The notes under the pieces are model-generated. The model worked only from the letters and a program-made list of their open reading frames with translations. It did no database searches and was not told where the DNA came from. 64,000 nucleotides of DNA from Phaeobacter sp. 22II1-1F12B (GTDB taxonomy: Bacteria; Pseudomonadota; Alphaproteobacteria; Rhodobacterales; Rhodobacteraceae), in NCBI RefSeq assembly GCF_002210165.1, contig NZ_AQQP01000014.1, positions 1-64,000 on the forward strand, read 5' to 3'. Position 1 is the first letter of the stretch. Each line of letters starts with the position of its first letter. The position numbers were made by a program, and so were the translations under genes. Below, piece by piece: positions 26,933 through 37,141 of the stretch.

Positions 26933-27175
26933 GGTTGAGCCGCGCGCGGGTGACGCAAGGACAGGGGCGATCGGGGTCGTAACTCCTGCACAAACAGGTG
27001 ATTTTGTCGGCTCCGTGAATTTGATTTGTTTGATCAGTCCCTTGACGTTTGTTGATGAATCCGCCCAAACTTAGGCGCACTAAGGGGGGAGTGAACGCCC
27101 TTAGAATTTTCGTTCGGCATATCAAATGCCAACTAGTCGCCCGCTACGAGGCGGAAAAATCAGGAAGAGGTAAAA
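26933..27175. other. Upstream region of aapJ
   Basis: A TTGACG hexamer at 27042-27047 is a possible -35, but no good -10 stands at 16-18 bases; the true promoter may be nitrogen-regulated. No gene seen. Confidence 0.3.
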
Positions 27176-28192
27176 ATGAAGAAATCCGTATTCTTAGGCG
27201 CGCTAACCGTTGCCGGCCTGGCAGCAGGTGCAGCGGCCGCAACGACGCTGGAAGACGTCAAGGCGCGCGGTACGCTGAACTGCGGCGTGACGACCGGTCT
27301 CGTTGGCTTTGCGGCGCCCGACGCCAATGGTGAATGGAACGGTTTTGACGTTGCCGTCTGCCGTGCCGTTGCCGCTGCCGTTCTGGGTGACGCTTCCGCT
27401 GTCGAATTCGTTCCGACCACCGGCAAGACGCGCTTTACCGCTCTCGCTTCGGGTGAGATCGACATGCTGGCGCGTAACACCACCTGGACCTTCTCGCGCG
27501 ATGTCGACCTCAAGTTCGAATTCGTCGGCGTGAACTACTACGACGGTCAGGGCTTCATGATCCCGAAAGAGCTGGGCGTGTCCTCGGCCAAGGATCTCGA
27601 CGGCGCCACCGTCTGCATCCAGACCGGTACCACCACCGAGCTGAACCTCGCGGACTTCTTCCGCGCCAACAACATCAGCTATGAGCCGGTTCCGATCGAA
27701 ACCAACGCCGAAGCGCAGCAGCAGTACCTTGCCGGTGCCTGCGACGTTTACACCACGGACGCTTCCGGTCTGGCCGCAACCCGCGCCACCTTCGAAGATC
27801 CGACCGCGCACGTTCTGCTGCCGGAAATCATCTCCAAAGAGCCGCTCGGCCCGCTTGTTCGCCACGGCGACAACGAATGGGGTGACATCGTTCGCTGGAC
27901 CCTGAACGCGCTGATCGCTGCCGAAGAATACGGCGTTTCCTCGGCCAACATCGGTGAGCTGGCAAGCGGCACCGACAACCCGGAAATCAACCGTCTGCTC
28001 GGCACCGAGGGCACCCTCGGCGAGATGCTCGGCCTTGACCTCGAATGGGCCAAGCGCGCGATCATGGCAAACGGCAACTACGGCGAAATCTTCGCGAAGA
28101 ACATCGGTGAAACCACTCCGATCGGTCTGGCCCGCGGCCTGAACGCTCAGTGGACCGACGGTGGCCTGCTCTACTCGCCGCCCTTCCGCTAA
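27176..28192 (+). CDS. aapJ: General L-amino-acid ABC transporter, substrate-binding protein
   Basis: 338 residues with a Sec signal peptide (MKKSVFLGALTVAGLAAGAAA). ARGTLNCGVTTGLVGFAAPDANGEWNGFDVAVCRAVAAA is the family-3 solute-binding signature, and the protein matches AapJ of Rhizobium and BztA of Rhodobacter capsulatus, which take glutamate, glutamine, aspartate and asparagine. AGAGG stands before the ATG. Followed by a terminator-like hairpin and then the permease genes. Confidence 0.93.
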   Translation: MKKSVFLGALTVAGLAAGAAAATTLEDVKARGTLNCGVTTGLVGFAAPDANGEWNGFDVAVCRAVAAAVLGDASAVEFVPTTGKTRFTALASGEIDMLARNTTWTFSRDVDLKFEFVGVNYYDGQGFMIPKELGVSSAKDLDGATVCIQTGTTTELNLADFFRANNISYEPVPIETNAEAQQQYLAGACDVYTTDASGLAATRATFEDPTAHVLLPEIISKEPLGPLVRHGDNEWGDIVRWTLNALIAAEEYGVSSANIGELASGTDNPEINRLLGTEGTLGEMLGLDLEWAKRAIMANGNYGEIFAKNIGETTPIGLARGLNAQWTDGGLLYSPPFR

Positions 28193-28204
28193 GAACTCTT
28201 CGGG

Positions 28205-28235
28205 AAAGGCGCAGGTTAACCCCTGCGCCTTTTTC
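28205..28235 (+). terminator. Terminator-like hairpin between aapJ and aapQ
   Basis: AAAGGCGCAGG pairs perfectly over 11 bp with CCTGCGCCTTT (loop TTAACC) and is followed by TTT. Its place right behind the binding-protein gene suggests partial termination that keeps aapJ mRNA in excess of the membrane components. Confidence 0.8.
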
Positions 28236-28331
28236 GCAATAAGACCAAGAAGATAAACAAAACACGATCTTCATTGAGCCGGGACATACCTGGCCGCCAG
28301 AAAAGATCGCAGAGCCAGACAGGGACGTCAC

Positions 28332-29570
28332 ATGACGACAATTACCGACCCTCCCAAGGGCGAATTCCGGCTATCTATGCTCTTGTACGATACGCGCTAT
28401 CGGTCGATGACCCTGCAGGTCATCGCGGCGCTCGTCCTCGCGCTTTCATTGGCCTATCTCTACCGCAACCTCGCCACCAACCTAGCCGAAGCCGGCCTGA
28501 ACATTTCGTTCGAGTTTCTGGGCAGCCCTGCGGGCTATGACATCAACCAGACTCTGATCGAGTACAACAGCCAGTCCAGCAACTTCCGTGCCGCCATCGT
28601 CGGCATTCTCAACACGCTGCTGGTCGCCTTCCTCGCCTGTGTGACGGCGACGGTGTTCGGCGTCCTCGCCGGTGTGCTGCGCCTCTCGAACAACTGGCTG
28701 GTGCGCAAGCTGATGGCGGTCTACGTCGAGGTCTTCCGGAACATTCCCGTCCTGATCTGGATCATCATCATTTTCACGATCATGACGGCGGTCATGCCCA
28801 GTCCCAGCGCTTTCCGGGGCGACGACCCCGACAGTTCGATGCTGTTCGATCTCTTTGCCTTCACCAACCGGGGCGTTTATGTGCCCGGGCCCTATTTCAC
28901 GCGCGGCATCGGCGGCGAAGAAGGCAGCATCATCAACTGGCTGCTGGTCATCGCGGTACTGGTCGGGTCCTTCTTTGCGACACGCGCCATGACGCATCGT
29001 GCCAACAACATCCAGGAAAAAACCGGCGTCCGTCCCAAGACACTCTGGATCAACCTCGCCATCTGGTTCGTGCCGATCATCCTGCTCTGCCTCGTTCTCG
29101 GGCTGGCATGGGACATCCCCGAACTCAAGGGCTTCAACTTTGGTGGTGGTCTCAAGGTCGGCGGCCCGCTGATCGCCCTCTGGTTCGCGCTGTCGATCTA
29201 TACCGGGGCTTTCATCGCGGAAAACGTCCGCGCCGGTATCCAGTCGGTCTCCAAGGGCCAGACCGAGGCCGCCTCGGCGCTTGGCATCCGCCCGCGTCGC
29301 GTCATGAGCCTCGTGGTTCTGCCGCAGGCGCTGCGGGTGATCATCCCGCCGCTGATCTCGCAATATCTCAACATCACCAAGAACTCCTCCCTCGCCATCG
29401 CGGTGGGCTATGCGGATATCACGGCGACTCTGGGCGGGATCACCCTGAACCAGACCGGGCGCGCCATCGAATGCGTTCTCTTGCTGATGCTGTTCTACCT
29501 CGTCATCTCGCTGCTGATCTCGGCAGGGATGAACGTCTACAACAACGCCATCAAGTTGAAGGAGCGCTGA
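28332..29570 (+). CDS. aapQ: General L-amino-acid ABC transporter, permease 1
   Basis: 412 residues, longer than usual His/Glu-type permeases because of a large insert between the first and later membrane segments, typical for AapQ/BztB. The cytoplasmic EAA loop is seen as GQTEAASALGIRPRRVMSLVVLPQALRVIIPPL. Inner membrane. The aapM start lies one base after its stop. Confidence 0.92.
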   Translation: MTTITDPPKGEFRLSMLLYDTRYRSMTLQVIAALVLALSLAYLYRNLATNLAEAGLNISFEFLGSPAGYDINQTLIEYNSQSSNFRAAIVGILNTLLVAFLACVTATVFGVLAGVLRLSNNWLVRKLMAVYVEVFRNIPVLIWIIIIFTIMTAVMPSPSAFRGDDPDSSMLFDLFAFTNRGVYVPGPYFTRGIGGEEGSIINWLLVIAVLVGSFFATRAMTHRANNIQEKTGVRPKTLWINLAIWFVPIILLCLVLGLAWDIPELKGFNFGGGLKVGGPLIALWFALSIYTGAFIAENVRAGIQSVSKGQTEAASALGIRPRRVMSLVVLPQALRVIIPPLISQYLNITKNSSLAIAVGYADITATLGGITLNQTGRAIECVLLLMLFYLVISLLISAGMNVYNNAIKLKER

Positions 29571-29571
29571 G

Positions 29572-30870
29572 ATGTCCGATACACATGCACAGTCCGTTGC
29601 CTTCGTACGCGACACGGCAATTCCCGCCGCCCCGGCACCGGCCAATGAAACCGGCCCGGTCAAATGGCTGCGAGAAAATCTCTTTGCCACATGGGCAAAT
29701 GCGCTGCTGACCGTCGCCGCGCTGTTTGTGATCTACCTCATCCTGTCCTCGACATTGCCGTGGATTCTGGGTGGGGTCTGGACCACCACGTCGCTCGCGG
29801 AATGCCGCGAAGTGCTGGCCGGCCAGACAGGCGCCTGTTTCTCGGTGCTTGCCGAACGCTGGAATCAGCTGCTCTTCGGGTTCAAATACCCAAGCGAGCT
29901 TTACTGGCGTCCAATCCTCGCACTGGTGCTGCTGTTCATCGCGGCCGCCCCGGTGCTGTTTTTCGATCTGCCGCGCAAGCTGCTGATCTTTACCGCGCTC
30001 TACCCGTTCATCGCCTTCTGGCTGATCTGGGGCGGCAGCATCCTTGTGCCCATCGTGGCCCTGCTTGGTGTCGTCGGCGGTTACCTCGTCTACAGCCGTT
30101 TCGTTGCGCAAAGCTTTGCGACCGGCTTCTTCGGGGGCATCGTCGCGGCGCTGATCATCTGGTACATCGGCGGTTTCATCACCGAAGCACTGGCCCCGGC
30201 CAACCCGATGCTCACGGCAGTACCGTCGCGCGATCTTGGCGGCTTCATGCTGAACCTGATGCTTGGCGTGACCTGCGTGTCCCTGTCGATCCCCCTCGGG
30301 ATCGCCCTGGCACTGGGTCGTCAAAGCTCCATGCCGCTGATCAAGGGGATCTGCGTCATCTTCATCGAATTCATCCGCGGCGTGCCGCTGATTACGCTGC
30401 TTTTCGTGGCCTCGGTGATGCTGGCCTATTTCTTCCCGCCAGAGGCAAATGTCGACCTGTTCCTGCGGGTGGTGATCATGATCACCATGTTCTCTTCGGC
30501 CTATATCGCCGAGGTGATTCGAGGCGGTCTCGCCGCTCTGCCCAAGGGCCAGTACGAAGCAGCCGACAGCCTTGGTCTCGAATATGCCCAGGCCATGCGG
30601 CTGATTATCCTGCCGCAGGCGCTCAAGATCTCGATCCCCGGCATCGTGAACATCGCCGTGGGCCTGTTCAAGGACACGACACTGGTCTCGGTGATTTCCA
30701 TGTTCGACCTCGTCGGCATGATCCGCGGACCGATCCTCGCCTCGACCGAATGGAACGGCGTCTACTGGGAACTCCTCGGCTTTGCGGCCCTGCTGTTCTT
30801 CGTCGTCTGCTACGGCATTTCTCAATATTCGCAGTGGCTTGAACGCCGTCTCGCGACAGATCATCGCTAA
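29572..30870 (+). CDS. aapM: General L-amino-acid ABC transporter, permease 2
   Basis: 432 residues with an N-terminal soluble stretch and about eight membrane segments; the EAA loop [34 protein letters not shown] is near the C-terminus. Corresponds to AapM/BztC. It pairs with aapQ to form the heterodimeric channel. Confidence 0.92.
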   Translation: MSDTHAQSVAFVRDTAIPAAPAPANETGPVKWLRENLFATWANALLTVAALFVIYLILSSTLPWILGGVWTTTSLAECREVLAGQTGACFSVLAERWNQLLFGFKYPSELYWRPILALVLLFIAAAPVLFFDLPRKLLIFTALYPFIAFWLIWGGSILVPIVALLGVVGGYLVYSRFVAQSFATGFFGGIVAALIIWYIGGFITEALAPANPMLTAVPSRDLGGFMLNLMLGVTCVSLSIPLGIALALGRQSSMPLIKGICVIFIEFIRGVPLITLLFVASVMLAYFFPPEANVDLFLRVVIMITMFSSAYIAEVIRGGLAALPKGQYEAADSLGLEYAQAMRLIILPQALKISIPGIVNIAVGLFKDTTLVSVISMFDLVGMIRGPILASTEWNGVYWELLGFAALLFFVVCYGISQYSQWLERRLATDHR

Positions 30871-30881
30871 GGAGTCCCCTC

Positions 30882-31673
30882 ATGGCTGACACCGCTGAAA
30901 CCCAGAAAATCGAGTCCCCCAAGATGGAGGTCTCGGACGAGGTCGCGATCTCCATCCAGAAGATGAACAAGTGGTACGGGGCTTTCCACGTGCTGCGCGA
31001 CATCGACCTGACCGTCTACCGGGGCGAGCGCATCGTGATCTGCGGGCCTTCGGGCTCGGGGAAATCGACTCTCATCCGCTGCATCAACGCGCTGGAAGAG
31101 CACCAGAAAGGCTCGATCACGGTTGATGGCACGCTGCTGTCCTCGGATCTCAAGAACATCGACAAGATCCGCTCCGAGGTCGGCATGTGCTTCCAGCATT
31201 TCAACCTCTTCCCGCATCTGACCATTCTCGAAAACTGCACGCTGGCCCCGATCTGGGTGCGCAAGACGCCCCGGAAAGAGGCCGAAGCGACAGCGATGCA
31301 CTTCCTCGAAAAGGTCAAGATCCCGGATCAGGCGCACAAGTACCCCGGCATGCTCTCGGGCGGTCAGCAGCAGCGTGTGGCGATCGCCCGTTCGCTCTGC
31401 ATGCGACCGCGTATCATGCTTTTCGATGAACCGACCTCCGCGCTCGACCCGGAGATGATCAAGGAAGTGCTCGACACGATGATCGAACTCGCCGAAGAGG
31501 GCATGACCATGCTCTGCGTGACCCATGAAATGGGCTTCGCACGGCAGGTCGCCAATCGGGTGATCTTCATGGACCAGGGCCAGATCGTCGAACAGAACGA
31601 ACCGGAGGAATTCTTCAAGAACCCGCAAAGCCCGCGGACCCAGCTCTTCCTGAGCCAGATCCTCGGCCACTGA
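30882..31673 (+). CDS. aapP: General L-amino-acid ABC transporter, ATP-binding protein
   Basis: 263 residues. Walker [14 protein letters not shown]-loop [10 protein letters not shown], signature [15 protein letters not shown], Walker [15 protein letters not shown] and the switch His in VTHEMGF are all intact. It powers the AapQM permease. The start follows AAGGAG. Last gene of the operon, followed by a terminator. Confidence 0.95.
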   Translation: MADTAETQKIESPKMEVSDEVAISIQKMNKWYGAFHVLRDIDLTVYRGERIVICGPSGSGKSTLIRCINALEEHQKGSITVDGTLLSSDLKNIDKIRSEVGMCFQHFNLFPHLTILENCTLAPIWVRKTPRKEAEATAMHFLEKVKIPDQAHKYPGMLSGGQQQRVAIARSLCMRPRIMLFDEPTSALDPEMIKEVLDTMIELAEEGMTMLCVTHEMGFARQVANRVIFMDQGQIVEQNEPEEFFKNPQSPRTQLFLSQILGH

Positions 31674-31693
31674 GTTCTGACCTAACCAAATGC

Positions 31694-31723
31694 AAACGCC
31701 CCGGCTCCGCGTCGGGGCGTTTT
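31694..31723 (+). terminator. Rho-independent terminator after aapP
   Basis: AAACGCCCCG pairs over 10 bp with CGGGGCGTTT around the loop GCTCCGCGT, ending in T residues. It closes the aapJQMP operon. Confidence 0.85.
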
Positions 31724-31760
31724 GCGTTTCTCAAGACCCTAAACGCCGCCATACACCGCC

Positions 31761-31834
31761 CTTTTCCTCTTGCGCAAAATACTCCAGGGGAGTCGGCCAT
31801 CGGCCGACGGGGGCAGCGCCCCCGGCCGCCGTTT
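31761..31834 (-). repeat. Dispersed intergenic repeat, copy 2 (inverted)
   Basis: Read on the minus strand this is nearly the same as 14355-14426: the GGGGGC-GCT-GCCCCC palindrome, then GTCGGCCGATGGCCGAC, then TCCCCTGGAGTATTTTGC and GCAAGAGGAAAAG. It touches the stop codon of the minus-strand sixA gene, so both copies lie immediately 3' of a gene read in the same direction as the repeat. Confidence 0.8.
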
Positions 31835-32337
31835 CAGCCGGTCTCGCCCATCAGCTCCCGCGGCACAACAAAATCCACCGCTTCACCACTGCCAAAAGTT
31901 ACCGAGGCCCAGAAATTATCGGGGAAATCGGCAACCAGCGTCGCGCCGGTGGGGTAGTCGTCGAACCGGGGGTGATCCACCGGATCGCTCAGGATCATCT
32001 CGGCAAAACCGGCAATTCCCGGGTTGTGCCCGATCATCAGCACCGTATCGCCCTTGGCCTTGCGCAGAGACGACAGCATGGTCTCGATCCCGGCGTGGTA
32101 CAGCGAGTCCATCACCCTTGGCGCGATTTCGAGGTTCAGCCCATCACAGGTCTGCTGCGTCCGCACTGCCGAGGAACACAGGATTTCATCCGGCAGGTAG
32201 TCGTTCGCCCGCAGCCAGTCGCCCAGCAGCCGCGCCGAAATCACGCCCCGGTCGTTCAGCGGACGCTTGTGGTCTTCCATGCCCGGTGTGGCCCAGCTCG
32301 ACTTGGCATGACGCATCAGGATCAGGGTCTTTGTCAT
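31834..32337 (-). CDS. sixA: SixA-like phosphohistidine phosphatase
   Basis: 167 residues. MTKTLILMRHAKSSWATPGMEDHKRPLNDRG carries the RH catalytic motif of the histidine-phosphatase superfamily; VLMIGHNPGIAGFAEMI holds the second catalytic His. Length and motif spacing fit SixA, which dephosphorylates phosphohistidine on HPt or PTS proteins. Its start overlaps the stop of the upstream 4Fe-4S gene by 4 bases. Confidence 0.88.
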   Translation of the reverse strand: MTKTLILMRHAKSSWATPGMEDHKRPLNDRGVISARLLGDWLRANDYLPDEILCSSAVRTQQTCDGLNLEIAPRVMDSLYHAGIETMLSSLRKAKGDTVLMIGHNPGIAGFAEMILSDPVDHPRFDDYPTGATLVADFPDNFWASVTFGSGEAVDFVVPRELMGETG

Positions 32338-32981
32338 CGGCGGTGAAAAGCCTCCATATGAAGGGCGGATTGCGCCGCCGTGCGTCCGGCCCCGGTGCTG
32401 ACCGGGCAGGCCAGCCGCACGGCACAGCCGCGTTTCATGCAGGATCGCTGCCCCGGCCCGGTATCGAGATAGGCATGGCAGGCATCCAGACGATATCCGT
32501 GCATATCACTCAGCGCGCCCACGGGACAGGCCGAAACACAGGGACGTGATTCACAGGACAGGCAGGGGTTTTCAGAGATCGGCGCGGGAAGGGGGATCGG
32601 ACGGGGCAGATGCAACGCCCCGCGATAGGAAATCATCATCCCCACCCGGTCGTGGACAAGCATCCCCACCGGGCTTTGCCAGGCTCGCCCGGAATCGACC
32701 GCCCAGCGGATGAACGGTGCATAAGGTGGACCGCCAAAGGGAAAGATCGCTTCAGCGTCCAACAGCGCGGCAAGTCTATCGACCACCCGCTCTGACCAGC
32801 GGTCGACCGGATCCGCTGCGCCGTCGCTTGCCTCGGGTGAGGTGCTGAAGATGTCCCAGAACCCCGGACCGGCCCCCAGCAGGATCAGGCTGCGCCCATC
32901 TTCTTCCAGCGCACCCATCACGATCAGCCCGGCTGCCTCGGCCAACGCTGAAATCTCATCGTATTCCGGGTAACGGCTCAC
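32334..32981 (-). CDS. 4Fe-4S ferredoxin-type protein (QueG-like C-terminus)
   Basis: 215 residues. The C-terminal third holds CLSCESRPCVSACPVGAL (CxxCx4CxxxCP, one 4Fe-4S cluster) and then further Cys in DACHAYL and CMKRGCAVRLACP that could hold a second cluster with atypical spacing. The N-terminal part has no clear family. The layout recalls the ferredoxin end of epoxyqueuosine reductase, but the protein is shorter and lacks an obvious cobalamin domain. It begins next to the argB stop, on the same strand. Confidence 0.7.
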   Translation of the reverse strand: MSRYPEYDEISALAEAAGLIVMGALEEDGRSLILLGAGPGFWDIFSTSPEASDGAADPVDRWSERVVDRLAALLDAEAIFPFGGPPYAPFIRWAVDSGRAWQSPVGMLVHDRVGMMISYRGALHLPRPIPLPAPISENPCLSCESRPCVSACPVGALSDMHGYRLDACHAYLDTGPGQRSCMKRGCAVRLACPVSTGAGRTAAQSALHMEAFHRR

Positions 32982-33845
32982 CTAGTCCGGGCGGATCAGC
33001 GATCCGGCCCCGTGCTCGGTAAACAACTCGAGCAGGCAGGCATTGGGCGCACGACCGTCAAGGATGACCACGGCACGCACGCCACCGTCGATCGCGTCCA
33101 GCGCGGTTTCCGTCTTGGGGATCATCCCACCCGCGATCGTGCCATCTTCGGTCATTTCGCGGATGTGGTGTGCCTTTAGCTCGGTCATGACCTCTCCGGC
33201 GGCATTCTTGACACCGGCCACATCGGTCAACAGCAGCAGCCGGTCGGCCTTGAGCGCGGCGGCAATTGCCCCGGCGGCGGTGTCGCCGTTGATGTTGAAG
33301 GTCTCGCCGTTGCGCCCCATGCCAAGGGGCGCGATCACCGGAATGATCTCTTTCTCGGCAAAGTCGCGCAGCAGGGCCGGGTTCACCTCGGTCGGTTTGC
33401 CAACCAACCCAAGCTCCGGGTCCTCGTGGTCGCAGACGATCAGACCGCCATCCTTGCCGGAAACGCCAACCGCCCGGCCGCCCTGTTCGGTGATGGCCTG
33501 CACGATCTGCGAATTGACGATCCCGCTCAGGACCATCTCGACCACTTCCATAGTGGCTGCATCCGTCACGCGCTTGCCGTTCTTGAACTCGGACTTGATC
33601 TGAAGCCGCTCTAGCATCTTGTTGATCATCGGGCCGCCGCCATGAACGATCACCGGATTAACCCCGACCTGTCGCATCAGCACCACGTCGCGGGCGAACT
33701 CGTCCATCGCCTCGTCGCTGCCCATGGCATGGCCACCCAGCTTGATGACCACTGTGGCGTCGTTATAGCGCTGCATATAGGGCAGGGCCTGGCTAAGTGT
33801 CCGGGCTGTATTGCCCAAGTCGCGGGTCATATCCTGAGATCTCAT
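32982..33845 (-). CDS. argB: Acetylglutamate kinase
   Basis: 287 residues from MRSQDM at 33845, preceded by GGGAG at 6 bases; an upstream start would add 18 residues without similarity. [25 protein letters not shown] and [21 protein letters not shown] are ArgB hallmarks; [26 protein letters not shown] binds ATP. It phosphorylates N-acetylglutamate in arginine synthesis. Cytoplasmic. Confidence 0.95.
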   Translation of the reverse strand: MRSQDMTRDLGNTARTLSQALPYMQRYNDATVVIKLGGHAMGSDEAMDEFARDVVLMRQVGVNPVIVHGGGPMINKMLERLQIKSEFKNGKRVTDAATMEVVEMVLSGIVNSQIVQAITEQGGRAVGVSGKDGGLIVCDHEDPELGLVGKPTEVNPALLRDFAEKEIIPVIAPLGMGRNGETFNINGDTAAGAIAAALKADRLLLLTDVAGVKNAAGEVMTELKAHHIREMTEDGTIAGGMIPKTETALDAIDGGVRAVVILDGRAPNACLLELFTEHGAGSLIRPD

Positions 33846-33933
33846 TTTAGCTCCCTTTGTCGCGTTATCCGAAAAGGCAGCATGCGGCGCAAGGCCCATG
33901 TCGGTGGCGATGCCGGGAATGGGCCGGAACGCG

Positions 33934-34584
33934 CTATTCGAGCGTTGCGATGATCGAGCGCAAGATCGGGATGCCCCAACCCTTTTCAGATGAGGTCATG
34001 ACAATCTCTGGGTAGGCGGCGGGGTGCTTTGAAAGCGCCTCTCGGACCTGCGACAGGACCTTGTCGCGCTCCTTGTCCTTGACCTTATCGGCCTTGGTCA
34101 TCACGCATTGAAATGTCACCGCCGAGCTGTCGAGCAGTTTCAGGATCTCCTGATCCACGGCCTTGATACCGTGGCGCGTGTCGATCAGCACAAAGGCGCG
34201 CCGCAGGGTAGGGCGCCCCGAGAGATACTGTTTCAGCAGGCGCTGCCATTTCTCAACCTTGTCCAGCGGCGCATTGGCATAGCCATAGCCCGGCAGGTCG
34301 ACGAGATAGAGCTCGGGCCCTTGGGTGAAAAAGTTGATCTCCTGCGTCCTGCCCGGCGTGTTCGAGGCGCGTGCCAGCGCCTTGGTGCCGGTCAGCGCGT
34401 TGATCAGGCTGGACTTGCCGACGTTCGAACGGCCGGCAAAGCAGACCTCAAGCCGGTCTGCCGGAGGCAGGCCAGACATCGCGACCACGCCTTTCAGGAA
34501 TTCCGACTGCCCGGCAAAAAGCTTGCGGGCATTTTCAAGCGTGGCATCGTCCGGCGCTTCGGCCAGCGGAAAGGGCAGTTGCAT
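33934..34584 (-). CDS. engB: Ribosome biogenesis GTPase EngB (YihA/YsxC)
   Basis: 216 residues. G1 [15 protein letters not shown]3 DLPGYGYA, G4 TKADKVK and the switch region [12 protein letters not shown] are intact. EngB acts in late 50S assembly. The start codon overlaps the stop of the MOSC gene by one base, so they are co-transcribed. Confidence 0.95.
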   Translation of the reverse strand: MQLPFPLAEAPDDATLENARKLFAGQSEFLKGVVAMSGLPPADRLEVCFAGRSNVGKSSLINALTGTKALARASNTPGRTQEINFFTQGPELYLVDLPGYGYANAPLDKVEKWQRLLKQYLSGRPTLRRAFVLIDTRHGIKAVDQEILKLLDSSAVTFQCVMTKADKVKDKERDKVLSQVREALSKHPAAYPEIVMTSSEKGWGIPILRSIIATLE

Positions 34585-35327
34585 CAGAGAACCTCGACCC
34601 TGTCGCCCGGGCGGATTGTACCGGGGGTGATGACTTCGGCGCGGACGCTGAAATCGCGATGGCCAAAGGCATCCAGCGCGCTCAGCGTATCTGCGTCATG
34701 TTTGCCGGTTTCGGGATTGGCCTTGGTCGAGGGGCAGCGGTCGGTCCGCTCGCGCACCCGCAACACCGCTTCGCCCAGCCGGACATCGCGGTCCAGCCAT
34801 TCGAATTCTTCCCATGCGTCGAAGCCTTCGAACCAGATATTGCCGCGCCAGCGCAGGATCGACAGCGGATGCCCGATCTGCTTTTCGACGGCCTCGTGCG
34901 ATGCCTTGTTGCAGAGCGTGACCGAGGGAAAATCACTGTCGGTCATGCCACGTCCGGGCACCCGCACGATGCGGGCAGGGGCGGCGCGGCCTTCCTGAAC
35001 CAGCGGTTTGATCCAGTCGAGAAAGGCCTGCTGTTCGGTTTCGGGATCGAACTCAAGATCGGCCATTTCCGGATGAAACAGCGTTACCCGGTTGTTGGCA
35101 TCGTCCAGTTTCGCGGAAATCGCCATCAGTGCCGGGTTGCGCGACACGATGTTGAAATTCTGGCACCGCGCCCATTCCGAATTGTCGGCCTTGGAGTTTT
35201 CATGGGCGATGGCCCACATCCGGTCGCCGGGCATGGTCTGCCCGGCGGCAAGCGTCACCTCGTCAAGCTCTTCGCGCCCGTGGCTCTTGATCGGGTGCCG
35301 CCAGATCGAGGTGACTGTTCCGGTCAT
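34584..35327 (-). CDS. MOSC-domain protein
   Basis: 247 residues. TSIWRHPIKSHGREELDEVTLAAGQTMPGDRMWAI is the beta-barrel N-terminus, and RTDRCPSTKANPETGKHD holds the conserved Cys of MOSC domains, which carry sulfur or molybdenum cofactor. Possibly related to molybdoenzyme maturation or N-hydroxylamine reduction; no partner gene stands nearby. Overlaps yidC by 4 bases. Confidence 0.88.
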   Translation of the reverse strand: MTGTVTSIWRHPIKSHGREELDEVTLAAGQTMPGDRMWAIAHENSKADNSEWARCQNFNIVSRNPALMAISAKLDDANNRVTLFHPEMADLEFDPETEQQAFLDWIKPLVQEGRAAPARIVRVPGRGMTDSDFPSVTLCNKASHEAVEKQIGHPLSILRWRGNIWFEGFDAWEEFEWLDRDVRLGEAVLRVRERTDRCPSTKANPETGKHDADTLSALDAFGHRDFSVRAEVITPGTIRPGDRVEVL

Positions 35328-37141
35328 TTCTTTTCCGCCTTGGGTTTGCGTTTGAAGCCTGACTTGATGTTGCCAAACACGTCCGGCTTATAGCCCTGGC
35401 TGCGCATGATCAGGTACTGCTGGGTAAAGGTGATCGTGTTGTTCGCGATCCAGTATACCACCAGCCCGCTGGCAAAACCGCCCAGCATGAACATGAATAC
35501 CCAAGGCATCCACGCAAAGATCATCTGCTGTGTCGGATCGGTCGGCGCCGGATTCAGCTTTTGCTGCAGGAACATCGAGATACCCAGCAACAAAGGCAGG
35601 ATGCCGATAAAGATCAGCGCCATCATCGATCCCGGATCCGGCGCGCCCCATGGCAGCAGTCCAAAGAAGTTGAAGATCGAGGTCGGGTCAGGCGATGACA
35701 GATCCTGGAACGGGCCAAAGAAAGGCTCGTGGCGCAGTTCGATGGTGACAAAGATCACCTTGTAGAGCGAGAAGAAGATCGGGATCTGCAGGAGGATCGG
35801 CAGACAGCCCGCCGCCGGGTTCACCTTTTCCTTCTTGTAAAGCTCCATCATGCCCTGCTGAAGCTTTTGCCGGTCGTCGCCCGCATTTTCCTTCAGCTTT
35901 TCCATCTGCGGCTGCAATTCCTTCATCTTCGCCATCGAGACGTAGGATTTGTAGGCCAGCGGGAACAGGACCGCCTTGATGATCAGTGTCAGGCCGATGA
36001 TCGACCAGCCCATGTTGCCGATCAGCTCGTGGATATGGTGCAGCAGCCAGAAGATCGGCTTGGTCAGGAAAAAGAACCAGCCCCAGTCGATGCTGTCGAT
36101 GAACCCGACAACACCACGGCTTTCGTAATTCCGGATGGTTTCCCATTCCTTGGCGCCAGCGAAGAGCTGGGTCGTGACCGTTGCCGAAGCGCCGTCAGCC
36201 ACGGTCTGCGTCGGCAGCACGGCCTCGGTCTGGTAGATATCGCGGCGCTCGTCGTATTTCGCGACGGATTTGAATGCGGTCCCGGGGGCGGGGATCAGCG
36301 TCGACATCCAGTAGTGGTCGGTGAACCCGATCCAGCCGTTTTCGGCGACCTGCTCGACCTCGGCCCGCGCGCCTTCGTTGGCGTTCATCTCGAAATCGGG
36401 GATGTTCTTGTAGGTCACCTCTTCGAGCGTGCCGTCGGACATGCGAACGATGCCTTCGTGCAGGATGAAGAATTTCTTGAGGTCCGCCGGTTCACCGTGA
36501 CGGGCCAGCACACCATAGGGGGCAAGGCCGACGGTCCCGCCCGAGGCGTTCTCGACCGACTGGGTGACGGTGAACATGAAATCTTCATCGACCTCGATGG
36601 TGCGGCGGAAGGTCAGACCGCTATCGTTGGACCAGCTCAGCGTGACAGGGCTGTCGGTGCTCAGCGTCTCACCGCTTTCGATGGTCCATTCCGTCTTGGG
36701 CGAAGGCACGTCGTCCGGAGACAGTCCGGCGCCGGGGGCCCAGCCATAAAGCGCGTAATAGGCGTTGGGGGTGCCGGCGGGGGCCAGAACCTGAACGATG
36801 GGCGACTCCGGGTCGACCTCGACATGGTAGTCCTTGAGGAACAGCTCGTCGATGCGACCGCCGATCAGAGAGATGCTGCCGCGCAGACGCGGCGTGTCGA
36901 TGGCGATGCGCGGCGCGTCGGCAACGGCCTGCTCGGTTTCGCCCACGCTGGCCGTCGTGCCCTGCTCCGTCGTGGCGGTGGCAGGAACGCTCGCGGTCGA
37001 TCCCGTCTCAGCGTTCTGGCTCGTTTCCGTCTCGGACGGGATCTGCTGCGGCGGTTCTGGTGGGAATAGAACCAGCCAGACCAGGATCACCAGCCCGGAA
37101 AGTACAGTTGCGAGGATTAGATTCTTGTTCTGATCGTCCAT
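35324..37141 (-). CDS. yidC: Membrane protein insertase YidC
   Basis: 605 residues. An N-terminal membrane anchor (NLILATVLSGLVILVWLVLF) is followed by a Pro/Thr/Glu-rich linker, the large periplasmic beta-domain, and the conserved five-helix core from about residue 370 (FFFLTKPIFWLLHHIHELIGNMGWSI). The basic KRKPKAEKK tail resembles ribosome-contacting tails. Gram-negative YidC length. Co-transcribed with the MOSC and engB genes. Confidence 0.96.
   Translation of the reverse strand: MDDQNKNLILATVLSGLVILVWLVLFPPEPPQQIPSETETSQNAETGSTASVPATATTEQGTTASVGETEQAVADAPRIAIDTPRLRGSISLIGGRIDELFLKDYHVEVDPESPIVQVLAPAGTPNAYYALYGWAPGAGLSPDDVPSPKTEWTIESGETLSTDSPVTLSWSNDSGLTFRRTIEVDEDFMFTVTQSVENASGGTVGLAPYGVLARHGEPADLKKFFILHEGIVRMSDGTLEEVTYKNIPDFEMNANEGARAEVEQVAENGWIGFTDHYWMSTLIPAPGTAFKSVAKYDERRDIYQTEAVLPTQTVADGASATVTTQLFAGAKEWETIRNYESRGVVGFIDSIDWGWFFFLTKPIFWLLHHIHELIGNMGWSIIGLTLIIKAVLFPLAYKSYVSMAKMKELQPQMEKLKENAGDDRQKLQQGMMELYKKEKVNPAAGCLPILLQIPIFFSLYKVIFVTIELRHEPFFGPFQDLSSPDPTSIFNFFGLLPWGAPDPGSMMALIFIGILPLLLGISMFLQQKLNPAPTDPTQQMIFAWMPWVFMFMLGGFASGLVVYWIANNTITFTQQYLIMRSQGYKPDVFGNIKSGFKRKPKAEKK

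Noticed and set aside
28482-30864. Two long minus-strand frames opposite aapQ and aapM
   Set aside because: Antisense shadows of hydrophobic permeases, rich in Asp, His and Gln.
35729-37069. 446-codon plus-strand frame opposite yidC
   Set aside because: yidC is certain; the opposite frame is an antisense artefact.
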